From Streptomyces endocoffeicus (GTDB taxonomy: Bacteria > Actinomycetota > Actinomycetes > Streptomycetales > Streptomycetaceae): a stretch of DNA of 64,000 nucleotides. The notes under the pieces were generated by a model. The model ran no database searches, was not told the DNA's origin, and saw only the letters and a program-made list of their open reading frames with translations. This document shows positions 1 through 8,107 of the stretch, one piece after another. The position numbers and the translations under genes were made by a program. The DNA lies in assembly GCF_016741935.1 (NCBI RefSeq), contig NZ_JAERRG010000023.1, forward strand, positions 1 through 64,000, in the 5' to 3' direction. Numbering within the stretch: the first letter of the stretch is position 1; each line of letters opens with the position of its first letter.

Positions 1-339
1 GCCGAGGCGGCGGAGCAGGGCGACATCGACGCCTTCTCCGCCGCGGACGAGGCCTTCCACCTTGGAATCGCCGCCGCCGCCGGCAACACGTTCTTCGCCT
101 CCACCGTCGACGCGGTGCGCCACCTGCAGCGCCAGGTCACGACCATCGGACTGGCCGGAGTCGCGGGCGGATCCCTGCAAGTGGCCGCCGGACAGCACGA
201 GGCCATCGCCGAAGCGATTGCCTCCGGAGAGCCCAGCCGCGCCGAGGCACTCATGGCCGAGCACATCGACATGACCGCCCAACAGTTCCAACGGGAGATC
301 TGGCGCCGTGTCGTTCCTGGCGACGACACCAACACCTGA
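1..339 (+). CDS. C-terminal end of an FCD-domain GntR-family regulator (partial)
   Basis: The reading frame is open from the window edge to a TGA at 337-339, so only the last 112 residues are present and the N-terminal winged-helix DNA-binding domain lies outside. The visible part has the FCD ligand domain pattern: an acidic/aromatic stretch ending in 'FH' near residue 19, 'AAAGN' near residue 25, and a later 'GQHEAIAEAIASGE' helix with the conserved H. FCD regulators of the FadR subfamily typically sense organic or sugar acids and repress adjacent catabolic operons. It sits 30 bp upstream of the relic at 370 and starts a locus of 6-deoxyhexose catabolic genes, so it is a plausible regulator of them (inference). 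The ligand is unknown. Confidence 0.85.
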   Translation, partial: AEAAEQGDIDAFSAADEAFHLGIAAAAGNTFFASTVDAVRHLQRQVTTIGLAGVAGGSLQVAAGQHEAIAEAIASGEPSRAEALMAEHIDMTAQQFQREIWRRVVPGDDTNT

Positions 340-369
340 ATTCCAGGCCCCCGGACCTCAAGGACAGCC

Positions 370-600
370 GTGCGAATAACCGATGTGACCGTCGAACTGG
401 TCGACCTGCCGGCTCAGCTGTCCTTCCGCCGGCGGGCCGGACTGCCGGGCTCCGAGCCGGCAGCGGTGGGCGGCGTCCTACGTGTCCATACAGACGAGGG
501 CCTGGTGGGCGAGGCCCATGCGAGGCGCGGGCTGATCATCGCCGACCTGGTGCAGGCCCCGACAGCCCCCGGCCTCGGGTTCGGCCGGCCGGGCTGGTGA
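370..600 (+). pseudogene. Enolase-superfamily sugar-acid dehydratase relic with large internal deletion
   Basis: This 76-codon GTG-started frame matches the first about 57 residues and the last about 17 residues of the complete 347-residue dehydratase at 13816-14859. It starts 'MRITDVTVELVDLPAQ' and ends 'QAPTAPGLGF..PGW'. About 271 codons of the barrel are missing, including every metal ligand, so it cannot be catalytic. The junction lies in a 'DLV/GLV' codon run, the last residues before the break in one segment and the first after it in the other. That suggests deletion through a short shared sequence. It keeps a start, a stop and a weak SD (AAGGA near 360-364). The two copies differ at many positions, so it is not a recent copy of 13816. 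A free-standing 76-residue peptide is possible but has no obvious role. Confidence 0.85.
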
Positions 601-669
601 TGGCTCCCCCGCCGGTCCCTCGAGGGGCCGACGGGACCCCCGATCCCCCTCGCACAAGGAGGCGACACC

Positions 670-999
670 GTGCCCGTCCAACGCTTCGCCGCGGTCATCC
701 GGCTGCGCCCGGAACTGGAAGCCGAGTACCGTGCCCTGCACGCGGCGGCCTGGCCCGAGGTGCTGGCGACCCTCAAGCGCGCCAACATCGGCAACTACTC
801 GATCTTCCTGCGGGACGGCCTGCTGTTCAGCTACCTGGAGTACACCGGCGAGGACTACGCGGCCGACACCGCGCTGATCGCCGAGTGCCCGGTCACCCGC
901 GAGTGGTGGGCCCGCACAGACCCCTGCCAGCAGCCCTTGGAAAGCACCGACGAGGGCCAGTGGTGGGCGTCGGCCGAAGAGGTCTTCCACCTCGACTGA
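670..999 (+). CDS. L-rhamnose/L-fucose mutarotase family protein (RhaM-like)
   Basis: The 109-residue product belongs to the small ferredoxin-fold mutarotase family (COG3254), which interconverts the anomers of 6-deoxyhexoses such as L-rhamnose and L-fucose. Length is typical (about 105-115). Family marks are an early 'H...WPEVL' segment (residues 24-31), a central 'NYSIFLRDGLLFSYLEY' strand pair, a 'EWW' helix, and the C-terminal 'EEVFHLD' end. The GTG start at 670 has a strong SD (AAGGAGG, 657-663). It lies between the dehydratase relic and a convergent lactonase gene, 19 bp from the latter's stop. Supplying the correct anomer to the sugar dehydrogenase at 1923 is the expected role. Fucose versus rhamnose preference cannot be read from the sequence. 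Confidence 0.85.
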   Translation: MPVQRFAAVIRLRPELEAEYRALHAAAWPEVLATLKRANIGNYSIFLRDGLLFSYLEYTGEDYAADTALIAECPVTREWWARTDPCQQPLESTDEGQWWASAEEVFHLD

Positions 1000-1018
1000 C
1001 AGGAAGCGGGTGCTGCCG

Positions 1019-1861
1019 TCACAGGCGGTAGACCCGCGCGGCCGTGCCACCCAGGACCTCGTCCCGCTCGTGTGCCGACAGTTCCTCCAGGAGCTCGCGG
1101 GTGGTGGCGACCACCTGACCGTAGTCGGCCGCAAGCGTGCACACCGGCCAGTCCGAGCCGAACATCAGCCGCCGCGGGCCGAAGACCTCCAAGGCCACCG
1201 CGACGAACGGCTGCAGGTCCGCGATGCTCCAGGTGTCCCAGTTGGCCTCGGTGACCAGTCCGGAAAGCTTGGCCACGGTGTTGGGAAGCCGCGCCAGGGC
1301 GCGCAGGTCATTGGCCCACGTGTCCGGCCGGCGCGGGCGGACCGGCGGCTTGCCCAGGTGATCCAGGACGAAGGTGAGCTCGGGCCGGGCGCGGGCCGCC
1401 TCGACCGCGGCCGGCAGCTGCTCCGGGCGCAGCACCAGGTCGTAGGCCAGACCGGCGGATGCGACGGCGGCCAGGCCACGGTCCACCTCGGGGCGCAGCA
1501 GCCAGTCCGGGTCGGCCTCGCCCTGCACCTGGTGACGGATGCCGACCAGGTAGTCACCGCCGGGCAGCGCGCGCAGTTCGGCCAGGGCGTCGGTGACCGC
1601 GGGGGAGGTCAGGTCGGTCCAGCCGACGACGCCGGCCGCCAGCGGGTCGCCGGTGGCCAGGGCCAGGAACTCGGGCGTCTCCTCGGGCACACAGATCGTC
1701 TGGACCAGCACGGTCGCGTCGACGCCGGCGGCCGCGGTCTGCGGGCGCAGGTCGTCGAGCGTGAAGTCGCGTCGCAGCGGCTCGAGTGCGGGACCGTTGA
1801 GCCAGTCCTGGTCGCGGACCGACAGGTCCCAGACGTGCTGGTGGGCGTCGATGACGGTCAC
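1019..1861 (-). CDS. Amidohydrolase-superfamily lactonase (L-fuconolactonase-like)
   Basis: A 280-residue cytoplasmic TIM-barrel hydrolase of the COG3618 group, which opens sugar lactones such as L-fucono-1,5-lactone. The N-terminal metal-binding motif 'IDAHQHVWD' (residues 3-11) is present. A later 'FVLDHLGKP' strand and 'LMFGSDWPVC' carry the conserved His and the catalytic Asp near the C-terminus. The start is GTG at 1861. It is 61 bp downstream of the aldo/keto reductase on the same strand, so the two probably form one transcript: dehydrogenase makes the lactone, this enzyme hydrolyses it. A 2-pyrone-4,6-dicarboxylate lactonase-like role is possible for the family but the neighbours favour a sugar lactone. 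Confidence 0.85.
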   Translation of the reverse strand: MTVIDAHQHVWDLSVRDQDWLNGPALEPLRRDFTLDDLRPQTAAAGVDATVLVQTICVPEETPEFLALATGDPLAAGVVGWTDLTSPAVTDALAELRALPGGDYLVGIRHQVQGEADPDWLLRPEVDRGLAAVASAGLAYDLVLRPEQLPAAVEAARARPELTFVLDHLGKPPVRPRRPDTWANDLRALARLPNTVAKLSGLVTEANWDTWSIADLQPFVAVALEVFGPRRLMFGSDWPVCTLAADYGQVVATTRELLEELSAHERDEVLGGTAARVYRL

Positions 1862-1922
1862 GGGCGCTTCCCTCGCCGGGAGAGCGTGTCCTTGCCGGGG
1901 ATGGGCAACGGTGTCGGCTGCA

Positions 1923-2930
1923 TCAGGTGCGTCCTTCGTCGTGGTGACGGGCCGGCAGCGGCGCGTCCCAGGGCAGGAGGCCCTGGGATCGCAGCGCGAG
2001 CCACATGTCCGGGGGGATGGGATGGCGGATCATCGCGGCGGCGTCCTCCACCTCGGTGGCGCTGCGCGCCCCGAGCAGGACACCGGCGACCGCGGGATGG
2101 CCGAGCGGGAACCGCAGTGCGGCTGCCCGCAGCGGGACCTCGAACGTTTCGCACAGGGCCTTCAGGGCCAAGGCCCGGTCCAGCAGTCGCTGGGAGGCCG
2201 GCGCGTAGTCGAACGTCGCGCCCGGCCTGGGATCGGCCAGCAGGCCCGAGTTGAACACCCCGCCGACCAGCACGGACACTCCGCGCCGCGCGGCCTCGGG
2301 CAGCAGTGCGGACAGCCCACTCCGGTCGAGCAGGGAGTAGCGGCCGGCCAGCAGGACCACGTCGACGTCGGTGTCGCGGACGAACCGCGCCGGCATCGCG
2401 GTCTGGTTCATGCCGACGCCGATCGCGCCGACCGTCCCCTCCGCGCGCATCCGCTCCAGTTCGGGGTAGGCGTGGTCGAAGGCGTCCCGCTCGTGGTCGT
2501 CCGGGTCGTGCAGGTAGACGATGTCCACCCGGTCCAGCCCGAGCCGGGTGAGGCTCTCCTCGACGCTGGTGCGCACGCCGCGGGCGCTGAAGTCCCACAC
2601 CCGCTCGTGGGTGGCCGGAACGGCGAAGCCGTTCGCCAGGTCGTCACCCCGCGGTCCGGAGAGCGGGCGCAGCAGCCGGCCGACCTTGGTGGAGAGCGTG
2701 TACTGCTCACGTGGCCGGGTGCGCAGCGCTCCTCCCAGCCGGCGCTCGGACAGACCCAGTCCGTAGTGCGGGGCGGTGTCGAAGCTGCGGATCCCGCGGG
2801 CCCAGGCAGCCTCGACGGTGGCGGCCGCGTCATCGTCGCTGATCGCGTGGAACAGGTTGCCGAGGGGAGCGGCACCCAGCGACAGTTCGGTGACCGCGGT
2901 GCCGGTGCGCCCGAGTGTTGTGCTTTGCAT
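1923..2930 (-). CDS. Aldo/keto reductase, probable L-fucose (aldose) dehydrogenase
   Basis: The 335-residue protein has the AKR barrel with the usual tetrad: Asp and Tyr in 'SFDTAPHYG', Lys in 'STKVGRL', His in 'YLHDPDDH'. The closest family pattern is D-threo-aldose 1-dehydrogenase/L-fucose dehydrogenase (COG0667), which oxidises the sugar C1 to a lactone with NAD(P). The C-terminal signature 'W.AL..QGLLP.DAPLP' is also found in a relic at 9326-9466, showing that the locus once held two such genes. The ATG start at 2930 has no strong SD. It is the first gene of the leftward pair with the lactonase and is divergent from the SIS-kinase operon across a 573-bp control region. Confidence 0.85.
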   Translation of the reverse strand: MQSTTLGRTGTAVTELSLGAAPLGNLFHAISDDDAAATVEAAWARGIRSFDTAPHYGLGLSERRLGGALRTRPREQYTLSTKVGRLLRPLSGPRGDDLANGFAVPATHERVWDFSARGVRTSVEESLTRLGLDRVDIVYLHDPDDHERDAFDHAYPELERMRAEGTVGAIGVGMNQTAMPARFVRDTDVDVVLLAGRYSLLDRSGLSALLPEAARRGVSVLVGGVFNSGLLADPRPGATFDYAPASQRLLDRALALKALCETFEVPLRAAALRFPLGHPAVAGVLLGARSATEVEDAAAMIRHPIPPDMWLALRSQGLLPWDAPLPARHHDEGRT

Positions 2931-3503
2931 GGATCCAGGGGTTACCTCTCACTCAGGGCCCGGCCGGACCGGCGGAGACCGCCGTTCATGGTCGCCGGGG
3001 CGCGGGTACGGCCGATCGGGCAGGCCCAGCGCAACGTCCTTTAGACCTCTCACCACAGCACAGCCGTGCCAGGACCCTAGGAGTGATGACCGGCAGACGC
3101 AAGGACTACATCAGATGCATTCTCCCGCCCAAAGTGACCGGCTCACCGGTATTTACGCAGGCCACCAACCCCTTACCTCACGGCTTGCTGCAATATGAAT
3201 CAGAAACATTTACCAGAAAGCTTGTTTCACATGGGCGCTGCCGACTAAGGTCTGAGCGTATCCGGGGCCTGATTCATCAGATCCTTGATGGGGCCGGAGC
3301 GCCCTCCGTTGGTCGGCGCCGACCCCCGCGGCGCCGACCAACGGCGTCGACGTCGGCCCCCGACTCGGGGCGGCCACCCGTACCCGCCCTCACCGCGCAG
3401 TGCTGCGCATATTCCGAGCAGTTTGCTCAAGGTTGCGCCATAAAGCCAGAAATAGATCATTTTCAGTCACTATGTTGCAGGTGCTTTGCGCCGGGAGGCC
3501 GTT
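2931..3503. promoter_or_regulatory. Divergent control region between the fucose-type and SIS/ROK operons
   Basis: No convincing gene lies in these 573 bp; the open frames that cross it are long G+C-rich shadows. It is more A+T-rich than its flanks around 3170-3240 and 3410-3480, as expected of promoters. Visible elements are TGAAACA on the minus strand near 3225 and GAAACA at 3202-3207, forming GAAACA-N14-TGTTTC. There is also ATATGAA near 3193, the small inverted repeat CATCA-N6-TGATG near 3276, and the strong hairpin at 3306-3344 (separate entry). The FCD regulator at the left edge and an unseen LacI- or DeoR-type protein are possible ligands. I could not assign -35/-10 boxes with confidence. 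Confidence 0.5.
3306..3344. terminator. Perfect 15-bp hairpin in the leader/divergent region
   Basis: CCGTTGGTCGGCGCC (3306-3320) is exactly complementary to 3330-3344, with a 9-nt loop. There is no T-tract, as is usual for intrinsic terminators in high-G+C actinomycetes. It does not follow any visible gene: it lies 160 bp upstream of the SIS gene and 375 bp upstream of the aldo/keto reductase. It may therefore be a leader attenuator, the end of a short RNA, or an insulator between the divergent operons. Confidence 0.6.
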
Positions 3504-4379
3504 GTGAGCCATGTGGAACAGGAGATCGCCAGCCAGCCGGAGTGCTGGCGCCGGGCGCTGGAGCTGGCGCCCGGCGGGCTGCCTGAGCGTGGCGAGCGGG
3601 TGGCGGTGATCGGCTGTGGCACCTCGCTGTATATCGCGCAGGCGTACGCGTCGCTGCGCGAGGCAGCCGGGCTGGGGGAAACGGACGCCTTCGCCGCCTC
3701 CGAGTTCCCGGCCGGCCGCGGTTACGACCGGCTGATGGCGATCAGCCGCTCCGGCACCACGACCGAGGTGCTCGACGCCCTGGGCCGGGCAGCGCCGCGG
3801 ATGCCCCGGGTGGCGCTCACCGGCGACCTCGCCACCCCGATCACCTCGGCCGCCGACACCGTCGTGGACCTGGAGTTCGCGGACGAGAAGTCGGTGGTGC
3901 AGAGCAGGTTCGCCACCACCGCGCTGGCCCTGCTGCGCGGCCGGCTCGGCCTGGCGCCGGCCGACCTGGCCGAGCAGGCCGGGCAGGCGCTGGCCCTGCC
4001 GCTGCCCGAAGGGGCGGCGGGCGCCCGGCAGTTCACCTTTCTCGGCGCCGGCTGGACCACCGGCCTGGCCAACGAGGCGGCGCTCAAGCTCCGGGAGGCG
4101 TCCGGGAGCTGGACGGAGTCCTACCCGGCGATGGAGTACCGGCACGGCCCGGTCAGCATCACCGCGCCGGACACCGTCGTCTGGTTCTTCGGCGAGCCAC
4201 CCGCCGGGCTGCCGGACGAGGTGCGGGCGATCGGCGCGCTGACCTCGGTGACCACGCTGGACCCGCTGGCGGACCTGGTCCGAGCACAGCGCCTCGCGGT
4301 GGAGATCGCCAAGGTCCGTGGTCTGGACCCTGACCAGCCGCGCAACCTGACCCGCTCGATCGTGCTGAACCGGCCGTGA
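3504..4379 (+). CDS. SIS-domain sugar-phosphate isomerase/deaminase (AgaS/GlmS-C-like)
   Basis: A 291-residue protein with two tandem SIS domains and no glutaminase domain. It shows 'VAVIGCGTSLYIAQ' in the first domain, 'AISRSGTTTEV' (phosphate-binding Ser/Thr) and, in the second domain, 'FLGAGWTTGLANEAALKLREA' followed by 'EYRHGP'. These proteins isomerise or deaminate amino-sugar phosphates; AgaS makes tagatose-6-phosphate from galactosamine-6-phosphate. I prefer GTG at 3504 because a GGGAGG SD sits at 3493-3498; a TTG at 3486 is in frame but has no SD. It is the first gene of a four-gene operon with a ROK kinase (4-nt overlap), a PfkB kinase and a class II aldolase. That set resembles the galactosamine to tagatose-bisphosphate route. 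Substrate is inferred from neighbours. Confidence 0.8.
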   Translation: MSHVEQEIASQPECWRRALELAPGGLPERGERVAVIGCGTSLYIAQAYASLREAAGLGETDAFAASEFPAGRGYDRLMAISRSGTTTEVLDALGRAAPRMPRVALTGDLATPITSAADTVVDLEFADEKSVVQSRFATTALALLRGRLGLAPADLAEQAGQALALPLPEGAAGARQFTFLGAGWTTGLANEAALKLREASGSWTESYPAMEYRHGPVSITAPDTVVWFFGEPPAGLPDEVRAIGALTSVTTLDPLADLVRAQRLAVEIAKVRGLDPDQPRNLTRSIVLNRP

Positions 4380-5296
4380 CCGCGACGACGATCGCACTGG
4401 ACATCGGCGGCACCTACATCAAGGGCGGTGTCGCCGGCCCGGACGGCACCCTGCGGAACACCGAGCGCTGGTCCACCGGCGCCGAGCGCGGGCCGGACGC
4501 GGTGCTGGACGCCGTGCTCGCGGCCGCCGCCGAGCTCGCCGAGCGGTGTCGGCCGGCGGCCGCGGGCATCGCGGTGCCGGGGATCGTCGACGAGGCGTCC
4601 GGGGTCTCGCTGCTGGCCGCCAATCTGGGCTGGCGGCGGCTGCCGGTCCGCGACTGGTTCGCCAAGGAGCTGGGCATCCCAGTCGCCATCGGGCACGACG
4701 TACGGGCCGGCGGCCTGGCCGAGGCCCGGCTCGGCGCCGGACGCGGCAGCCGGAACTTCCTGTTCGTCCCGGTCGGCACCGGGATCGCCGCCGCACTGAT
4801 GGTCGACGGGCAGGCGCTGGCCGGCAGCCACGCGATGGCCGGCGAACTCGGCCATCTGCCCATGCGATCCGGCGACGAGCCGTGCCCATGCGGCGGCCGG
4901 GGCTGCCTGGAGACGGTCGCCTCCGCCGCGGCCATCGCCCGCCGCTACACCGCCGCCACCGGCGAGCCCGGCCGCACGGCGAAGGACGTCGGTGAACGCG
5001 CCGCCGCGGGTGACCGAACCGCGGTGGCGGTCTGGCAGGCGGCCATCGAGGCGCTCTCCGACGGCCTCGCCACCGCCATCACCCTGTTCGACCCTGAACG
5101 CATCGTGATCGGCGGCGGCCTCGCCCGGGCCGGCGAACCGTACTTCGGACCACTGCGCGCGGCCGTCGCCGAGCGGCTCGCCTTCCGGACCGCCCCCGAG
5201 ATCGTCCCGGCCGAACTCGGCCACCAGGCCGGCTGCCAGGGCGCCGCGCTGCTCGCCGGGGACCTGCTGGCCGCTCGGAGTGCCCGATGCCGCTGA
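4376..5296 (+). CDS. ROK-family sugar kinase
   Basis: A 306-residue ROK kinase without the N-terminal HTH found in ROK repressors, so an enzyme. The phosphate-binding 'IALDIGGTYIKGG' is at residues 6-18, a second phosphate loop 'PVGTGIAAA' is central, and the ROK zinc site 'GELGH' (about 156-160) plus 'CPCGGRGCLE' (about 170-179) is complete. It phosphorylates a hexose or hexosamine with ATP in the cytoplasm. The GTG start overlaps the SIS stop in a GTGA, implying translational coupling. Next to an AgaS-like protein, a galactosamine or N-acetylhexosamine substrate is likely but not proven. Confidence 0.85.
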   Translation: MTATTIALDIGGTYIKGGVAGPDGTLRNTERWSTGAERGPDAVLDAVLAAAAELAERCRPAAAGIAVPGIVDEASGVSLLAANLGWRRLPVRDWFAKELGIPVAIGHDVRAGGLAEARLGAGRGSRNFLFVPVGTGIAAALMVDGQALAGSHAMAGELGHLPMRSGDEPCPCGGRGCLETVASAAAIARRYTAATGEPGRTAKDVGERAAAGDRTAVAVWQAAIEALSDGLATAITLFDPERIVIGGGLARAGEPYFGPLRAAVAERLAFRTAPEIVPAELGHQAGCQGAALLAGDLLAARSARCR

Positions 5297-5342
5297 GCAC
5301 CACCGCGCCCGCCCCGACCGTTCCGGCCCACCGGAGACCTGA

Positions 5343-6260
5343 ATGATCCTCACCGTCACGCTCAACGCCGCGCTCGACCTCACCTACTGGGTGGACCGGC
5401 TGCGCCCGCAGGGCAGCAACCGGGTCCGGACGGTGGTCGAACGGGCCGGCGGCAAGGGCGTCAACGTCTCCCGGGTGCTGCACGCCCTCGGTCATCGGAC
5501 CGTCGTGACCGGCCTCGCCGGGGGTGCGGTCGGCCGTGCGCTGCGGCGCGACCTCGCCGCCGCCCGGCTGCCCGAACGCCTGCTGCCGATCACCGGCGAG
5601 ACCCGCCGCACGGTCGCCGTGGCCGACGAGAGCGCCGGCGACACCACGATCCTGCTCGAACCGGGTCCGGTGGTCCGCCCGAAGGAGTGGATCCGCCTGC
5701 TCGACCACCTCGACCGGCTGCTGCCGTCCGCCGCCGCCGTCGTGTTCGCGGGCAGCCTGCCACCCGGGCTGCCCGAGGACGCCTACGCCCAGCTCGTCCG
5801 CCTCGCCGCCGGTCACCGGGTGCCCGCGGTCGTGGACGCCGACGGCGCGGCCCTGCGCGAGGCGCTGGTGGCCGGGCCGGCCCTGGTCAAACCGAACGCG
5901 GACGAGCTCGCCGCCGCCACCGGCACGACCGACCCGGTCGCCGCCGCGGGCGCCCTGCGGGCGGCCGGAGCAGCGGCCGTCGTCGCCTCCCTCGGCGCCG
6001 ACGGTCTCATCGCGGTCACCCCGCACGGCAGCTGGCAGGCCAGGCCGCCGGAGCGACTGGCCGGCAACCCCACCGGCGCGGGCGACGCCGCGGTGGCGGC
6101 GCTCGCCCTCGGCCTGGTCGCCCGCACCCCCTGGCCCGAGCGGCTCGCCGAGGCGGTGGCCCTCTCCGCCGCCGCGGTCGCGGCGCCGCTGGCCGGTGAC
6201 TTCGACCGCGCCGCCCACGCCGGCCTGCGAGAGCGCGTGGACGTCCGACCCCTGCCCTGA
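5343..6260 (+). CDS. PfkB-type 1-phosphofructokinase/tagatose-6-phosphate kinase family protein
   Basis: A 305-residue kinase of the LacC/FruK branch of PfkB. It starts with 'MILTVTLNAALD', the usual N-terminus of hexose-phosphate kinases. It has 'GGKGVNVSRVL' (residues 38-48, sugar phosphate binding) and the catalytic anion hole 'NPTGAGDAA' (about 242-250) with the base Asp. The expected reaction is phosphorylation of tagatose-6-phosphate or fructose-1-phosphate to the bisphosphate, which the class II aldolase immediately downstream (10 bp) would cleave. A 46-bp gap separates it from the ROK gene, so all four genes are likely one operon. Confidence 0.85.
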   Translation: MILTVTLNAALDLTYWVDRLRPQGSNRVRTVVERAGGKGVNVSRVLHALGHRTVVTGLAGGAVGRALRRDLAAARLPERLLPITGETRRTVAVADESAGDTTILLEPGPVVRPKEWIRLLDHLDRLLPSAAAVVFAGSLPPGLPEDAYAQLVRLAAGHRVPAVVDADGAALREALVAGPALVKPNADELAAATGTTDPVAAAGALRAAGAAAVVASLGADGLIAVTPHGSWQARPPERLAGNPTGAGDAAVAALALGLVARTPWPERLAEAVALSAAAVAAPLAGDFDRAAHAGLRERVDVRPLP

Positions 6261-6270
6261 GGAGCCCGTG

Positions 6271-7116
6271 ATGCCCCTGACCGGTACCGGCACCATCGTC
6301 ACCCCCGCGGCCGATGCCGCGCGCGGAGTCGGCGCGTTCAACGTCATCCAGCTCGAACACGTCCAGGCCATCGTCGCCGGCGCCGAGGCCGCGGGTGCGC
6401 CGGTGGTGCTGCAGCTGAGCGAGAACGCCGTCCGCTACCACGGCGCCCTGGCGCCGATAGCCTCGGCGACGCTCGCCGTCGCCCGCGCCGCCGACGTGCC
6501 GGTCGCCGTCCATCTCGACCACGCCACCTCGGCCGGTCTGGTCGGCGAGGCCGTCGAACTCGGCTTCTCCTCCGTCATGTTCGACGCCTCCGCCCTCGAC
6601 TACGACGACAACGTGCGGGCCACCACGGAGGTGGTGGAACACTGCCACGCGGCCGGCGTCTGGGTGGAGGCCGAACTCGGCGAGGTCGGAGGCAAGGACG
6701 GTGTGCACTCCCCCGGTGCGCGTACCGACCCGGCCGAGGCCGCCGCCTTCGTCGCCGCCACCGGCGTGGACGCGCTCGCCGTGGCCGTCGGCACCTCGCA
6801 CGCCATGCTCACCCGCGACGCCGAGCTCGACTTCGAGCTGATCGCCGCACTTCGCGCCGCCGTTCCGGCACCGCTGGTGCTGCACGGCTCCTCCGGCGTC
6901 GCCGACGCGCATCTGACCCGGGCGGTCACCCACGGCATAACCAAGATCAACATTGCCACCCACCTCAACCAGGTCTTCACCGCCGCCGTCCGCCAAGCCC
7001 TCGCCGACCGGTCGCAGTTGGCCGACACCCGCCGCTACCTCGGCCCCGGCCGCACCGCGATGACCGCCGAAGCCACCCGCCTGCTCGGCGTGCTACGTGC
7101 CGCCGCACCACGCTGA
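6271..7116 (+). CDS. Class II fructose/tagatose-bisphosphate aldolase
   Basis: A 281-residue zinc aldolase of the short class II type used for tagatose-1,6-bisphosphate (KbaY/GatY) or fructose-1,6-bisphosphate. Seen: 'GAFNVIQLEH' at the start of the barrel, the zinc-binding 'VAVHLDHATS' (about 77-86), 'VEAELGEVGG' (about 131-140), 'LVLHGSSG' and 'KINIATHLNQ' near the C-terminus (phosphate binding). The ATG at 6271 has SD GAGGAG at 6259-6264; an adjacent GTG at 6268 is possible. Products would be dihydroxyacetone phosphate and glyceraldehyde-3-phosphate. It closes the SIS-ROK-PfkB-aldolase operon. Confidence 0.88.
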   Translation: MPLTGTGTIVTPAADAARGVGAFNVIQLEHVQAIVAGAEAAGAPVVLQLSENAVRYHGALAPIASATLAVARAADVPVAVHLDHATSAGLVGEAVELGFSSVMFDASALDYDDNVRATTEVVEHCHAAGVWVEAELGEVGGKDGVHSPGARTDPAEAAAFVAATGVDALAVAVGTSHAMLTRDAELDFELIAALRAAVPAPLVLHGSSGVADAHLTRAVTHGITKINIATHLNQVFTAAVRQALADRSQLADTRRYLGPGRTAMTAEATRLLGVLRAAAPR

Positions 7117-7255
7117 GCGCGGTTCAGCCGTACAGCAGCACCGAACGACGTGCCCCTGTCGCCGTGGATCCGGGACGACCTCGCCAACCCGCTGTTCGTC
7201 CTCGGCCCGCTGCTCGGTCAGACCATCGCCCCATATCGCCAGGAGGTAGATAGAC

Positions 7256-8107
7256 ATGAAGCTCATGCGGATCGGCGCGCCGGGAGCGGAGACTCCGGCC
7301 GTCCTCGCCCATGACGGTCGGGTGTACGCGCTGTCGGGTGTGGCTGCGGAGATCGACGGGGCCTTCCTGGCATCGGGCGGGGTCCGGCGGGCGCGGGACG
7401 CGCTCGCCCGTGGGGCGTTGCCCGTGCTGGAGGCCGCCGGTCCGCGGATCGGTGCTCCGGTCGCCCGTCCGGGCAAAGTGGTGTGCGTCGGTCTCAACTA
7501 CCGCGACCACGCGGCGGAGACCGGTGCCGCGGTTCCCGAGCGGCCGGTGGTCTTCATGAAGGATCCCTCCACGGTGGTGGGGCCCTACGACCGGGTGCTG
7601 ATCCCGCGCGGTTCGGCCAAGACGGACTGGGAGGTCGAGCTCGCGGTGGTCATCGGCCGTGAGGCGCGCTACCTGGCGAGCCCCGCCGAGGCCGCCGGCC
7701 ACATCGCCGGTTACGCGGTCAGCAACGACGTCTCGGAGCGGGAGTTCCAGCTCGAGTACTCCGCGCAGTGGGATCTGGGCAAGTCCTGCGAGACCTTCAA
7801 CCCGCTGGGCCCCTGGCTGGTCACGGCGGACGAGGTCGCAGACCCCCAGTCGTTGGGCCTGCGGCTGGCCGTCAACGGCGAGACGCGGCAGGACGGCAAC
7901 ACCAAGAACATGATCTTCGGGGTCGCCTATCTGGTCTGGTACCTGAGCCAGTACATGGTGCTGCGTCCCGGCGACATCATCAACACCGGTACCCCGGCCG
8001 GCGTGGCGCTAGGCCTGCCCGGCACCCCGTACCTGCGCGAGGGCGACATGGTCGAGCTGTCCATCGACGGCCTCGGCACCCAGCGGCAGACGTTCAACAA
8101 CGCGTGA
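7256..8107 (+). CDS. Fumarylacetoacetate-hydrolase-family enzyme, probable 2,4-diketo-3-deoxy-L-fuconate hydrolase
   Basis: The 283-residue FAH-fold protein keeps the metal ligands: Glu residues in 'DWEVELAVVIG' (about 123-133) and Asp in 'SNDVSERE' (about 158-165), with 'VGLNYRDHAAET' upstream. Family members cleave C-C bonds in 2,4-diketo acids. In the oxidative L-fucose pathway the member at this position yields pyruvate and L-lactate. Start ATG has a strong SD AGGAGG (7241-7246). The gene leads an operon continuing through the fuconate-dehydratase relic, an SDR, an AKR relic and lutABC. The flanking genes, and lactate utilisation in the same transcript, support the call. The 139-bp gap before it (7117-7255) may hold the promoter; a short frame in it could be a gene remnant I cannot identify. 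Confidence 0.82.
   Translation: MKLMRIGAPGAETPAVLAHDGRVYALSGVAAEIDGAFLASGGVRRARDALARGALPVLEAAGPRIGAPVARPGKVVCVGLNYRDHAAETGAAVPERPVVFMKDPSTVVGPYDRVLIPRGSAKTDWEVELAVVIGREARYLASPAEAAGHIAGYAVSNDVSEREFQLEYSAQWDLGKSCETFNPLGPWLVTADEVADPQSLGLRLAVNGETRQDGNTKNMIFGVAYLVWYLSQYMVLRPGDIINTGTPAGVALGLPGTPYLREGDMVELSIDGLGTQRQTFNNA

Noticed and set aside
1010..3044. Long open frames (414 and 483 codons) antisense to the lactonase and aldo/keto reductase
   Set aside because: They lie opposite well-recognised enzymes and show the Arg/Gly/Pro-rich composition expected of shadow frames in high-G+C DNA.
7117..7255. Possible remnant of a gene before the FAH gene (frame reading PLSPWIRDDLANPLFVLGPLL)
   Set aside because: Too short and without a recognisable family; could equally be leader sequence.
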